NCBI RefSeq assembly: GCF_013280595.1
Contig: NZ_JAAATY010000014.1
Coordinates: 44,723 to 108,722, forward strand
Source: Kibdelosporangium persicum
Lineage (GTDB): Bacteria > Actinomycetota > Actinomycetes > Mycobacteriales > Pseudonocardiaceae
Direction: 5' to 3'
Length of the DNA: 64,000 nt
The translations under genes were made by a program, and so were the position numbers. The notes below the pieces were generated by a model that worked only from the letters and a program-made list of their open reading frames with translations, was not told the DNA's origin and did no database searches. Shown piece by piece: positions 27,110-34,815 of the stretch (position 1 is its first letter; every line of letters begins with the position of its first letter).

Positions 27110-29266
27110 TCACCGTTGCAGCGCGGGCTCCTCATCGTCCACGAGCGGCCGCTGACCGTCCGGCGGCTCCGCCGGTCGGGACAGCCGGCTCGGCCACCAG
27201 ATCCGCCGGCCGATCAGCAGGGTGAGGGCGGGCACCAGGACCGACCGCACCAGCAGGGCGTCGAGCAGCACGCCGAAGGCGACCAGGAACCCGACCTCGA
27301 CCAGCATCACCATCGGAAGCGTGGTGAGGACCGCGAACGTGGCCGCGAGGACCAGGCCTGCCGAGGTGATGACGCCACCGGTGGCGGAGAGGGCTTTGAG
27401 CATGCCCTCTCTGGTGCCCAGACGCACGGTCTCCTCCCGTGCCCGGCTGGCCAGGAAGATGTTGTAGTCGACGCCGAGCGCCACCAGGAACAGGAATGCC
27501 AGCAGCGGCACCGAGTAGTCGACGCCCTTGAACCCGAGGATCGTGTCGAAGACGAACACGCTGCCGCCGAAGGCCGCCGCGAACGAGACGATCACGGTGG
27601 CCATCAGGATCAGCGGGGCCACGATCGCTCGGAGCAGTAGCCCGAGGACGAGCAGGACGACGATGAGCACCAGCGGGATCACCAGCTTCTCGTCGCGGCT
27701 GGTGGTCACCTCGGTGTCGAGGTTCTCCGCGCTCGGCCCGCCGACGATCGCCTCCGCCCCGCTCACCGCGTGCACGGCGGTGCGCACCCGCTTGATCGTG
27801 TCGTACTCCGCGACGGTGTCCGGCGCGTCCTTCGGGAACACGGAGATGTCGGCCCAGCCACCGCTGGTCTGACCAGGGACGGCCTCTGCCACACCGGGAG
27901 TGCCCTTGACGACGTCGAGCACCCGCTCCTGGTACGCCGGCCGCGTCAAGATCGTCATCGGCTGGCCGCCGAGCTCCGGGAAGTGCTGGCGGAGAACGGT
28001 GAAGCCGGTGACCGACTCCGGCGCGGACAGGAACTGGTCCTGCATCCGCAGGGCGCCGGTGTTGCCCGCCAGGCCGATGGTGAGAACGCCCAGGACTCCG
28101 AGCGAGCTGAGCGTCGCCACCCACCGGCGGCGGCTGATGGCGGCGCCGAGCCGTCCCCACAGCCCCGGCTTCTCCTCCACGGCCGTCACGGCCGTGCTGA
28201 ACCGCGGGATGGCCGGCCAGAAGATCCGCCTGCCGAGCAACACCAGTATCGCCGGGAACAGCGTCAGCATGGCCACCAGCGCGCACAGGATGCCGGCCGC
28301 GCCGATCGGGCCCAACCCGTTGGTGCTGTTCAGGTCCGCGACGAGCAGGCAGAGCAGGCCGGCGATCACAGTGGCCGCGGACGCGACGATGGCCGGCGCC
28401 GCGCCGCGTAGCGCGCGGACCATCGCGACCCGGACGTTCTCGTGGTGGTGCAGTGCTTCCCGATATCGGGCGATGAGCAACAGCGCGTAGTCCGTGCCGA
28501 CGCCGAACACCAGGATCGTCAGCAGCGCCGAGTTCTGGCTGTTGACCACGATGCCGAAGCCCTTGACGAGCAGGTAGACGGTCGCCATCGCGGTCACTGC
28601 GGCCGCGCCCACGGCCACGAGCGGGATGAGCCACAACACCGGGCTGCGGTAGGTGAAGATGAGCAGGAGCGTGACGACGAGGACGGTGGTGAGGAAGACC
28701 GCCAGGTCGATGCCGTCGTAGATGGCGTCCAAGTCGCCGTCGACCGCGGCCGGGCCGGTCACGTCGAGTTCCAGGCCGGCGGGGCGGTCCTTCGCGGCGT
28801 CACGCAACGGGCCGACGATGGTTTCTGGTGCGCCGTAGGCCGCGCTCACATCGAGGGTGAACATCATCGCCTTGCCGTCGGTCGAGAGTCTCGTCTCCGG
28901 GCCCTCGTCGTCCTCGCCGGCCGGGGTCACCACCTTCGGCGGGTACTGCTTGGCAAGGGTGTTGTAGTGGCGCTCGACCGTCGCGCGGTCTGCGTCGGTC
29001 ACGCCGCCGGCGCGGTGGTACACGAAGACGAACGTGTTGTCGCCCCCGCCAGGGCGACTGTCCTCCAGCACCGCGACCTCGGTGGACTCGGCGCCGGCCG
29101 GCAGGGTGTCCGCGGCCCTGTCGGTGGTGACCGAACTCAAATTTCCGCTCAGCGGCCCCATGACCACCGCCAGCGCCACCCACAAGCCAATCACCAACCA
29201 CGGCACCCACCGGCCTGCCAACCGGCCGGGTGGCGCTTCCCCGGACGGCGCTGCGTCGACTGCCAT
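27110..29266 (-). CDS. MMPL family RND transporter
   Basis: This transporter of about 718 aa with twelve predicted membrane helices in two MMPL halves has large extracytoplasmic loops after helices 1 and 7. MMPL proteins export lipids, siderophores or drugs using the proton gradient. Conserved elements include GVGTDYALLLIARYREAL in the first half and LGVDYNIFLASRAREE in the second, both carrying the Asp-Tyr pairs of the proton relay. The ATG at 29266 is preceded by AGGAGG with 6-nt spacing. A direct repeat (29313-29367) lies 47 bp upstream. The adjacent MprAB-like system is a plausible regulator. Confidence 0.93.
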   Translation of the reverse strand: MAVDAAPSGEAPPGRLAGRWVPWLVIGLWVALAVVMGPLSGNLSSVTTDRAADTLPAGAESTEVAVLEDSRPGGGDNTFVFVYHRAGGVTDADRATVERHYNTLAKQYPPKVVTPAGEDDEGPETRLSTDGKAMMFTLDVSAAYGAPETIVGPLRDAAKDRPAGLELDVTGPAAVDGDLDAIYDGIDLAVFLTTVLVVTLLLIFTYRSPVLWLIPLVAVGAAAVTAMATVYLLVKGFGIVVNSQNSALLTILVFGVGTDYALLLIARYREALHHHENVRVAMVRALRGAAPAIVASAATVIAGLLCLLVADLNSTNGLGPIGAAGILCALVAMLTLFPAILVLLGRRIFWPAIPRFSTAVTAVEEKPGLWGRLGAAISRRRWVATLSSLGVLGVLTIGLAGNTGALRMQDQFLSAPESVTGFTVLRQHFPELGGQPMTILTRPAYQERVLDVVKGTPGVAEAVPGQTSGGWADISVFPKDAPDTVAEYDTIKRVRTAVHAVSGAEAIVGGPSAENLDTEVTTSRDEKLVIPLVLIVVLLVLGLLLRAIVAPLILMATVIVSFAAAFGGSVFVFDTILGFKGVDYSVPLLAFLFLVALGVDYNIFLASRAREETVRLGTREGMLKALSATGGVITSAGLVLAATFAVLTTLPMVMLVEVGFLVAFGVLLDALLVRSVLVPALTLLIGRRIWWPSRLSRPAEPPDGQRPLVDDEEPALQR

Positions 29267-29583
29267 CACTGGCCTCCTACATACGGATTACATCGCTCAT
29301 CTGACGCCGACTTCGTACCGAGCGAATCTGAAACGACCGTTAATACGGCGCTCAGGCCGGTTGGCCGACCTGCCGCGGCGAGCCCTCGGACTCCACTGTG
29401 GACACCCGGTTCATCCCGAGCCCGTGCACGCCGCCCACGAGGCGTCCGCCAATTGAATCCTTTTTGGACGGAACCTTCTGGAACTGGGTGCTCCGGAGAG
29501 AAGTACCGTGGTACCACCTCCCTCCCGAGAATGACGACCGCAGTACGACGAAACGGGACGGAATCGGGCCTAGCGTTCAGGCT
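29267..29583. promoter_or_regulatory. Divergent promoter region of MMPL and copper-protein genes
   Basis: This 317-bp gap contains the direct repeat R1 (29313-29367), the hairpin-like tcctttttggac at 29458-29469, and a GTGGTACCAC palindrome near 29509. No clear -35/-10 boxes are visible. It must hold the promoters of both flanking genes. Confidence 0.45.
29313..29367. repeat. Direct repeat R1 (pairs with R2 at 32192)
   Basis: A 55-bp sequence starting TCGTACCGAGCG and ending GGTTGGCCG is repeated at 32192-32247 in the same orientation with about seven substitutions and one indel. It sits on the minus-strand upstream side of the MMPL gene. Confidence 0.7.
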
Positions 29584-30795
29584 ATGACGAAACCTGGTAG
29601 TCCACAGCGGAGGTTCGGGGCGGCCACCATGGCGCTGGCGACGGCGTTCGCTGTCGTCGCCTGCGGGTCGGACGCCGGCAACAGTGCGGCGCCCGCCGCG
29701 ACCGGCTCGCACAGCGCGCACGCGGGCGGGCCGTCGGCTCCACCGCAGCCGCTGCGCGCCGGCGAGCGGTTCGTCGAACTGAAGATGCCCGAGGCCTACA
29801 CGCCCGCGCCGCCGGAGGGCGGCGGCACGGACGAGTACCGGTGCCAGGTGATCGATCCGGGCCTGACCAAGGCGGCGTTCCTGACCGGGACCCAGGTCAT
29901 GCCGGAGAACGTCGCCATCGCGCACCACGCCATCGTGTACGCGGTGCCGCCGCGCGGCGTTGCCCTGGTGCGCGAGCACGACGCGAAGACCCCCGGCCTC
30001 GGCTGGCAGTGTTTCAGCGGGACCGACGTGAAGGGCGCCGACGTGGAGGAAGACGAACCGGGGGCGGCGTGGGTGGACACCTGGGCGCCGGGCGCAGCGG
30101 AGACGCTGTTCACCCAGGACGTCGGCCACAAGCTGGAGCCGGGCAGCCTGCTCGTCCTCCAGATGCACTACAACCTGCTCGCGACCGACGGCAAGCCGGC
30201 CGGGTCGGACCGCACGGCGGTGCGGCTGCGGCTGACGGACGGCACGCCGCAGACCCGGGAACTCGTCACGTGGCCGCTCGACGCGCCGACCGACCTGCCC
30301 TGCGCCGCCGACGAGTCGGGTCCGCTCTGTGACCGGGCGGCCTCGATCGCGGACGTGGCGAAGCGGTTCGGGCCGGAAGTCGGCGGCACCGCGGACGAGC
30401 AGTTGGAGGAGTGCGGCCAGAGCGCGCCGAAGCCCGGTGACACCCAGACCTGCGACCACCCGGTGCCGGCGCCGATGACGCTGTTCGCCGGTTTCGGCCA
30501 CATGCACATGCTCGGGCGGGCCATCAAGGTCGAACTCAACCCGGGCACGCCGAAGGCCAAGGTCGTGCTGGACGTGCCGCAGTTCGACTTCGACAACCAG
30601 CGGTTGGTGAAGCTGCCGTCGCCGGTGGAGATCGGTCCGGGGGACACGCTGCGGGTGACGTGTACGCACGACGCGGGGCTGCGCAAACTGCTGCCGCAGC
30701 TGAGCAAGCTGCCGCCGCGCTACGTGGTGTGGGGCGACGGCACCAGCGACGAGATGTGCGCGGGCATCATGACGGTTTCCCACCGCAAGTCCTGA
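29584..30795 (+). CDS. Copper type II monooxygenase-like lipoprotein
   Basis: This 403-aa exported protein has a lipobox-like signal (FAVVAC, Cys near residue 27). Its two domains resemble copper type II, ascorbate-dependent monooxygenases (the PHM/DBH fold). Candidate CuM and CuH ligands are HH in IAHHAIVY near 114, His in LQMHYN near 192, HMH in GFGHMHML near 306, and Met in DEMC near 389. Such enzymes hydroxylate small substrates with O2. Bacterial members are poorly characterised. It is followed after 78 bp by a Rieske-type gene. I am fairly sure of the fold but not of the substrate. Confidence 0.8.
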   Translation: MTKPGSPQRRFGAATMALATAFAVVACGSDAGNSAAPAATGSHSAHAGGPSAPPQPLRAGERFVELKMPEAYTPAPPEGGGTDEYRCQVIDPGLTKAAFLTGTQVMPENVAIAHHAIVYAVPPRGVALVREHDAKTPGLGWQCFSGTDVKGADVEEDEPGAAWVDTWAPGAAETLFTQDVGHKLEPGSLLVLQMHYNLLATDGKPAGSDRTAVRLRLTDGTPQTRELVTWPLDAPTDLPCAADESGPLCDRAASIADVAKRFGPEVGGTADEQLEECGQSAPKPGDTQTCDHPVPAPMTLFAGFGHMHMLGRAIKVELNPGTPKAKVVLDVPQFDFDNQRLVKLPSPVEIGPGDTLRVTCTHDAGLRKLLPQLSKLPPRYVVWGDGTSDEMCAGIMTVSHRKS

Positions 30796-30873
30796 CGAAG
30801 CATCGATCGTGTGTGAGCTCGCTGAGGTCAACAAGCCGAACCACACCGCTGTTCGCGCTCAGGAGGCATCGTC

Positions 30874-31284
30874 TTGCCAGATCCAACACGCCGCACGGTT
30901 GTCTGCGGCCTGCTGGCCGGTCTGGTCGCACCGGTTTCCCTGGCCGCCTGCTCGTCCGAGACACCCGCCGGAGGATTTTCCGGCTCCGGTGGCACGCCGT
31001 TGGCCAAGGTGGCCGACGTCCCGGTCGGCAGCGGGGCGATTGTGGACGGACCGTCAGGCAAAGTCCTGATCGTCCGGCCATCGGAGAACGAGGTCAACGG
31101 GTTCGACCCGGTCTGCCCGCACGCGGGTGTCACCGTTTCCCGACCGGCGGGCGGCACCATCACATGTCCCGGCCACGGCAGCGTCTTCGACGCCGCGACC
31201 GGCGACATGAAAAAGGGGCCGGCGACCACCGGCCTGACCCCGATCCCGGTGAAGATCAGCGGCGACTCGGTCGTGACCGCCTAG
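30874..31284 (+). CDS. Rieske [2Fe-2S] lipoprotein
   Basis: This 136-aa protein has a twin-arginine type signal (TRRTVVCGLLAG) with a lipobox (SLAACSS). Its Rieske domain carries the two cluster-binding motifs CPHAG near residue 81 and CPGHGS near 99. It would act as an electron carrier at the outer face of the membrane. The start is the TTG at 30874. It lies 78 bp after the copper-monooxygenase-like gene on the same strand and may supply it with electrons, which is inference. Confidence 0.9.
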   Translation: MPDPTRRTVVCGLLAGLVAPVSLAACSSETPAGGFSGSGGTPLAKVADVPVGSGAIVDGPSGKVLIVRPSENEVNGFDPVCPHAGVTVSRPAGGTITCPGHGSVFDAATGDMKKGPATTGLTPIPVKISGDSVVTA

Positions 31285-31386
31285 CAAGGTGTCGGCGGCC
31301 GCCGGAACTCGGCGGGCGTTCGCCCAGGGATAGTGGTGCGGCTGGGAACTGCGGTCGCGCCCCCGACGGACGCGCAAGATGAAGCG

Positions 31387-32052
31387 CTAAATCGGCCGGG
31401 TGAGTCTCAGGTCGTAGGCGAGGATGACGGCCTGGATCCGGTCCCGTGCGCCGATCTTGGCGAGGACCCGCCCGACGTGGGTCTTCACCGTCGACTCCGA
31501 CAGCGTGAACCGTTGCGCGATCTCGCCGTTGGTGAGGCCGTGGCCGATGGCGACGAGGATCTCGCGCTCGCGGCCGGTCAGGGAGTCCAGCCGGGGATCG
31601 TCCCGCACGGGCTCGCAGAGGTCATCGCCGAGCCGGTCGGCGAACGCGTCGAGCAGCCGCCGGGTCAGCGCCGGGGCGATCACCGCGTCCCCGGCGGCGA
31701 CGGCCCGGATGCCGGCGAGCAGCTCCTCCGGGCGGGTGTCCTTCAGCAGGAAACCGCTCGCCCCGGCCCGCAGCGCGGCGAGCGCGTACCGGTCCACGTC
31801 GGACGTCGTCAGCACCAGGACCCGCGAACGCCCACCGGCGGCGACGATGCGCCGGATGGCCTCGATCCCGTCGACGCCCGGCATGCGGATGTCCATCAGC
31901 ACCACGTCGGGACGCAGCTCGGTGGTCCACCGAACGGCCTCGGCGCCGTTCTCGGCCTCGCCGACGATCTCGGTGTCGGGGGTGCTCTCCAGCAGCATGC
32001 GAAACCCGAAGCGCCGCAGCGGCTGGGCGTCCACCACGAGCACAGAGATCAT
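31387..32052 (-). CDS. NarL-type response regulator (orphan)
   Basis: This 221-aa regulator has a receiver domain (VVDAQPLRR acid pocket region, phospho-Asp in VLMDIRMPG near residue 55, Lys in LLKDTRP near 105) and a LuxR-type helix-turn-helix (SLTGREREILVAIGHG). The ATG overlaps the stop of an upstream kinase-gene remnant, which shows it once formed a normal kinase-regulator operon. With the kinase truncated the regulator is probably an orphan now. Confidence 0.9.
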   Translation of the reverse strand: MISVLVVDAQPLRRFGFRMLLESTPDTEIVGEAENGAEAVRWTTELRPDVVLMDIRMPGVDGIEAIRRIVAAGGRSRVLVLTTSDVDRYALAALRAGASGFLLKDTRPEELLAGIRAVAAGDAVIAPALTRRLLDAFADRLGDDLCEPVRDDPRLDSLTGREREILVAIGHGLTNGEIAQRFTLSESTVKTHVGRVLAKIGARDRIQAVILAYDLRLTRPI

Positions 32053-32190
32053 GAATGGCCGCCTTTCAGGGTCGCGTGGACGGTCCAGCCGCCGTCCGGT
32101 GCGGGGCCGGCGCTGACCGTGTCGCCGTGGAGCGTGGCGCGTTCGGCCATGCCGGCGAGGCCGAGACCCGCGTCGCCCGGCGGTGCCTAC
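32049..32190 (-). pseudogene. C-terminal remnant of a NarL-type histidine kinase
   Basis: The minus-strand frame reads GLGLAGMAERATLHGDTVSA and onward to a stop overlapping the ATG of the response regulator (ATGA). GLGLAGM is the G2 box of the HATPase domain. Everything upstream of the G2 box is missing, and homology stops within a few bases of direct repeat R2. The gene was cut by a rearrangement at that point. Confidence 0.75.
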
Positions 32191-32191
32191 G

Positions 32192-32247
32192 TCGTACCGA
32201 GCGGACCTGAGACGACTGTTAAAAACGGCGCTCAGGCGGGTTGGCCG
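32192..32247. repeat. Direct repeat R2 (pairs with R1 at 29313)
   Basis: This is the second copy of the 55-bp sequence found at 29313-29367, in the same orientation. It marks the break point of the truncated histidine kinase. Confidence 0.7.
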
Positions 32248-32523
32248 CCGGCGCGGGTTCATCTCCGCCTCGACAGCCCGGCCTTCACCCAACCCTGGCC
32301 GCGGCTGGAGCGACGCTGCCGGTAGGCGTGTTCGGCGGGTGGCATTCCCGGCCGGTGGTTTCCGCTGGTGAGAGTCCTTTTTGGACCCGATTGGCGGTGT
32401 GCGGCCAGTGGTTCGAAGCCCCCCAGCTCCACTCGACTCAGACGGTCTGTGTTCGCGGAAAGTGCGAACCGGGTCGCCTCGAATCATTTCTGCGTCCGGG
32501 CGAATCGCCCGGACCAGCCGTCC
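32248..32523. other. Gene-free stretch between the kinase remnant and MarR gene
   Basis: No gene is seen. It contains the tRNA-3'-like sequence at 32374-32432 (separate entry) and, before it, GC-rich sequence with no recognisable sites. Confidence 0.4.
32374..32432 (+). other. tRNA-3'-end-like sequence with gtcctttttggac hairpin
   Basis: The hairpin GTCC-TTTTT-GGAC is followed by sequence ending GGTTCGAAGCCCCCCAGCTCC-AC, which resembles the T-loop and 3' acceptor strand of the tRNA-Ala at 22835. The T-stem does not pair, so it is not a functional tRNA. A related sequence lies at 45515-45571. Confidence 0.45.
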
Positions 32524-33045
32524 TCACCCCTGTTCGGCCGGGCCCCGGCCAGTCCCGCGCGAACGGCCATTGCGCCCCTCGGTTCCCGACGTTGGCACGC
32601 TGCCGAACACCCGCTTGCCCTCGGTGGCGAACCGCGGCAGCAGCACACCGAACATCGCCCGCTCTTCGCGCGTCCAGTCGGCGCAGATACGCCGGATCAA
32701 CGCCCGGTTGCGCACCCGCATGTCGTCGAGGAAGCCCTGGGCCGCCGGAGTCAGGCTCGCCACCATCGCGCGCCGGTCTCGCTCGTCGGGCTGCCGGGCC
32801 ACCAGACCGCGGGACTCCAGGTCGTCGAGGTGACGCGTCACCGTCGTCCGGTCCAGGCCGAGCTCCTCGGCGAGCTGCGACACCCGAAGCGGCCCGGCCC
32901 GGTGCAGGACGAACAGCGGCGAGGCGGTGCCGCGGCGCAGCCCGGGCGAGATGCCGCCGGCGACCCGCTCGAAAAAGTCCTCCGTCGCCCGCGTGAGCAA
33001 CGCCATCGCGTCGAAGACCCGGTTCTCGAGTGTCTGTCGCGTCAT
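32524..33045 (-). CDS. MarR family transcriptional regulator
   Basis: This regulator of about 173 aa has a typical MarR winged helix: PLRVSQLAEELGLDRTTVTRHLD as helix-turn-helix (residues about 53-75), then the wing with DERDRR. Flanking helices form the dimer. The ATG at 33045 has GGAG 7 bases upstream. An ATG at 33135 would add 30 residues. It is divergent from the P450 operon, and the 380-bp spacer contains repeated TACGTGTAG sites, so it is a strong candidate repressor of that operon. Confidence 0.88.
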   Translation of the reverse strand: MTRQTLENRVFDAMALLTRATEDFFERVAGGISPGLRRGTASPLFVLHRAGPLRVSQLAEELGLDRTTVTRHLDDLESRGLVARQPDERDRRAMVASLTPAAQGFLDDMRVRNRALIRRICADWTREERAMFGVLLPRFATEGKRVFGSVPTSGTEGRNGRSRGTGRGPAEQG

Positions 33046-33301
33046 CGGCCCGCTCCGCTCTGCGTCCCGACCCGTCGAGGAAGGCAAGGCAGGGGGCGGG
33101 ACGTCTGCGTCCGCGTCGCCGTGGGCCGTCGTCATCCTGGCGTCACCGCGTCCAATCGTCGAGCTGGTGGGTGAAGGTCGGGGTGGTCCACGTTGCACCG
33201 CTCGTTGCGAATTCACGTGTACACCGCTTCCTAACAATGTACGCGAGCACCTGCCCCAACACTCGGCCGACCTGTTCGGTAGCACCGGACCGCGATCGAA
33301 C

Positions 33302-33333
33302 TACGTGTAGACGGCATCATAATTTACGTGTAG
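33302..33333. promoter_or_regulatory. Two TACGTGTAG direct repeats, candidate MarR operator
   Basis: TACGTGTAG occurs at 33302-33310 and at 33325-33333, 23 bp apart (about two helical turns). A related CACGTGTACAC lies near 33216. They sit between the divergent MarR and P450 genes. Confidence 0.5.
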
Positions 33334-33424
33334 CGTGCCACATATATCGACGGCGGGCCGCGCTCCTGACGACCATGTCGGAGCGCATCGCCGCCGCCAC
33401 CACCACCACGGAAGGGAACCGCGC

Positions 33425-34627
33425 GTGGAACCGAACTACCCGCTACACCTGCCGGACTTCTACGTCGGCGACCCCGCACCGGCCTACCGGGACTTGCGCC
33501 ACAACTCCCCGGTGCACTGGACCAGCGCCAACGGCGGATTCTGGGGCATCACGCGCTACGAGGACATCAAGTTCATCGGCTCGCGGCCGCACCTGTTCTC
33601 TTCGGCGAACGGGGTGCTGATGCCCGACGGCAAGCCTCGGACGGCCGACCCGCGCCCGATGCTGATCACGACCGATCCACCGCGGCACAAGGCAATGCGC
33701 CAGCTGATCTCGAAGGGCTTCACTCCGAGGCACATCAACGCGATGGAGCCCGACATCCGCGCGATCGTGCGCGGTGTGCTGGACTCCGCCAAGGCGGACA
33801 TCGAACTGGAGTACGCCGAGGGGATCGTCGCCAAGGTCCCGGTCCGCATCATCGCCGACCTGCTCGGGGCACCGGCCGAGGACTGGGAGCAGTTCCGCGC
33901 CTGGTCCGACGCCTCCGTCGGCTCGGCCGACCCCGACATCAAGATGACCTCGCAGGCGGCGTTCGGGGCCCTGACCACCTACTTCCAGCGGCTGATCGAC
34001 CTGCGCAAGCAGGACCGCACCAACGACCTCATCTCGATCCTGATGGACGCCCGGGTCGACGGCGAGAGCCTGTCCGACGACGAGCTCATGTCGTTCCTGC
34101 ACCTGCTGCTCGTCGCCGGCAACGAGACCACGCGCAACCTAATCGCGATGGGCACCATCGCCCTGATCAACCACCCCGAGCAGCTGCGGATGCTCGTGGA
34201 CGACCCGAGCCTGATCCCTACCGCGATCGAGGAGATGCTGCGCTACGTCTCCCCGGTCACGCACATGACCCGCTGGGCCACCGAGGACGTCGAGCTGCGC
34301 GGCAAGACCATCAAGAAGGGCCAAGCGGTCGTGCTGCTCTACGGCGCCGCCAACCGTGACGAGAACGTCTTCGGCGATACCGCCGAGCAGTTCGACATCA
34401 CCCGCCGGCCCAACCCGCACCTGGCCTTCGGTACCGGCGAGCACGCCTGCCTGGGCCTGTCACTGGCCCGGCTCGAGGCCCGGGTGTTCTTCGAGGAGTT
34501 TCTCGCCCGCTTCGACCGCGTCGAGCTCACCGGTGAGGTGCTGCGGATGCGCTCGACCATGGTGCCCGGCGTGCGGACCATGCACGTCCGCCTGGGTTCC
34601 GCGGACGAGAGGGCCACCGTCCGATGA
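33425..34627 (+). CDS. Cytochrome P450
   Basis: This 400-aa soluble bacterial P450 has the I-helix oxygen-activation motif AGNETTRN near residue 225, the ExxR motif EEML-R near 270, and the heme-binding loop FGTGEHACLG with the Cys ligand near 342. The AGNETT form is common in the CYP124/125/142-like group that acts on sterols and lipids, but this does not settle the substrate. The GTG at 33425 has AAGGGAACC upstream. The stop overlaps the ATG of a dedicated ferredoxin gene. Confidence 0.95.
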   Translation: MEPNYPLHLPDFYVGDPAPAYRDLRHNSPVHWTSANGGFWGITRYEDIKFIGSRPHLFSSANGVLMPDGKPRTADPRPMLITTDPPRHKAMRQLISKGFTPRHINAMEPDIRAIVRGVLDSAKADIELEYAEGIVAKVPVRIIADLLGAPAEDWEQFRAWSDASVGSADPDIKMTSQAAFGALTTYFQRLIDLRKQDRTNDLISILMDARVDGESLSDDELMSFLHLLLVAGNETTRNLIAMGTIALINHPEQLRMLVDDPSLIPTAIEEMLRYVSPVTHMTRWATEDVELRGKTIKKGQAVVLLYGAANRDENVFGDTAEQFDITRRPNPHLAFGTGEHACLGLSLARLEARVFFEEFLARFDRVELTGEVLRMRSTMVPGVRTMHVRLGSADERATVR

Positions 34628-34815
34628 GGATCGTGCTGGACCGGGCCAAGTGCACCGGTATCGGGATCTGCGAGGCCCTCGCGCCCACCGTGTTCGAAGT
34701 GGACGATCACGGTGAACTGGTGGTGCTGTCCGCCGAGGTGCCCGAAGACGCCCAGAACGAAGTGACCGAGGCCGTCGAGGGCTGCCCCACCATGGCCCTG
34801 AGGCTTCAACCGTGA
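34624..34815 (+). CDS. Ferredoxin, single-cluster, for P450
   Basis: This 63-aa ferredoxin has the cluster motif CTGIGIC near residue 10 and a distal GCP near 54, giving three Cys in the spacing of [3Fe-4S] P450 ferredoxins (one cysteine of a [4Fe-4S] site is replaced). It transfers electrons from the reductase encoded next to the P450 encoded just before. It overlaps both neighbours (ATGA and GTGA), so the three proteins are made in a coupled manner. Confidence 0.95.
   Translation: MRIVLDRAKCTGIGICEALAPTVFEVDDHGELVVLSAEVPEDAQNEVTEAVEGCPTMALRLQP

Noticed and set aside
29266-30846. Long minus-strand frame opposite the copper-monooxygenase-like gene
   Set aside because: It is the antisense shadow of a gene with clear motifs on the plus strand.
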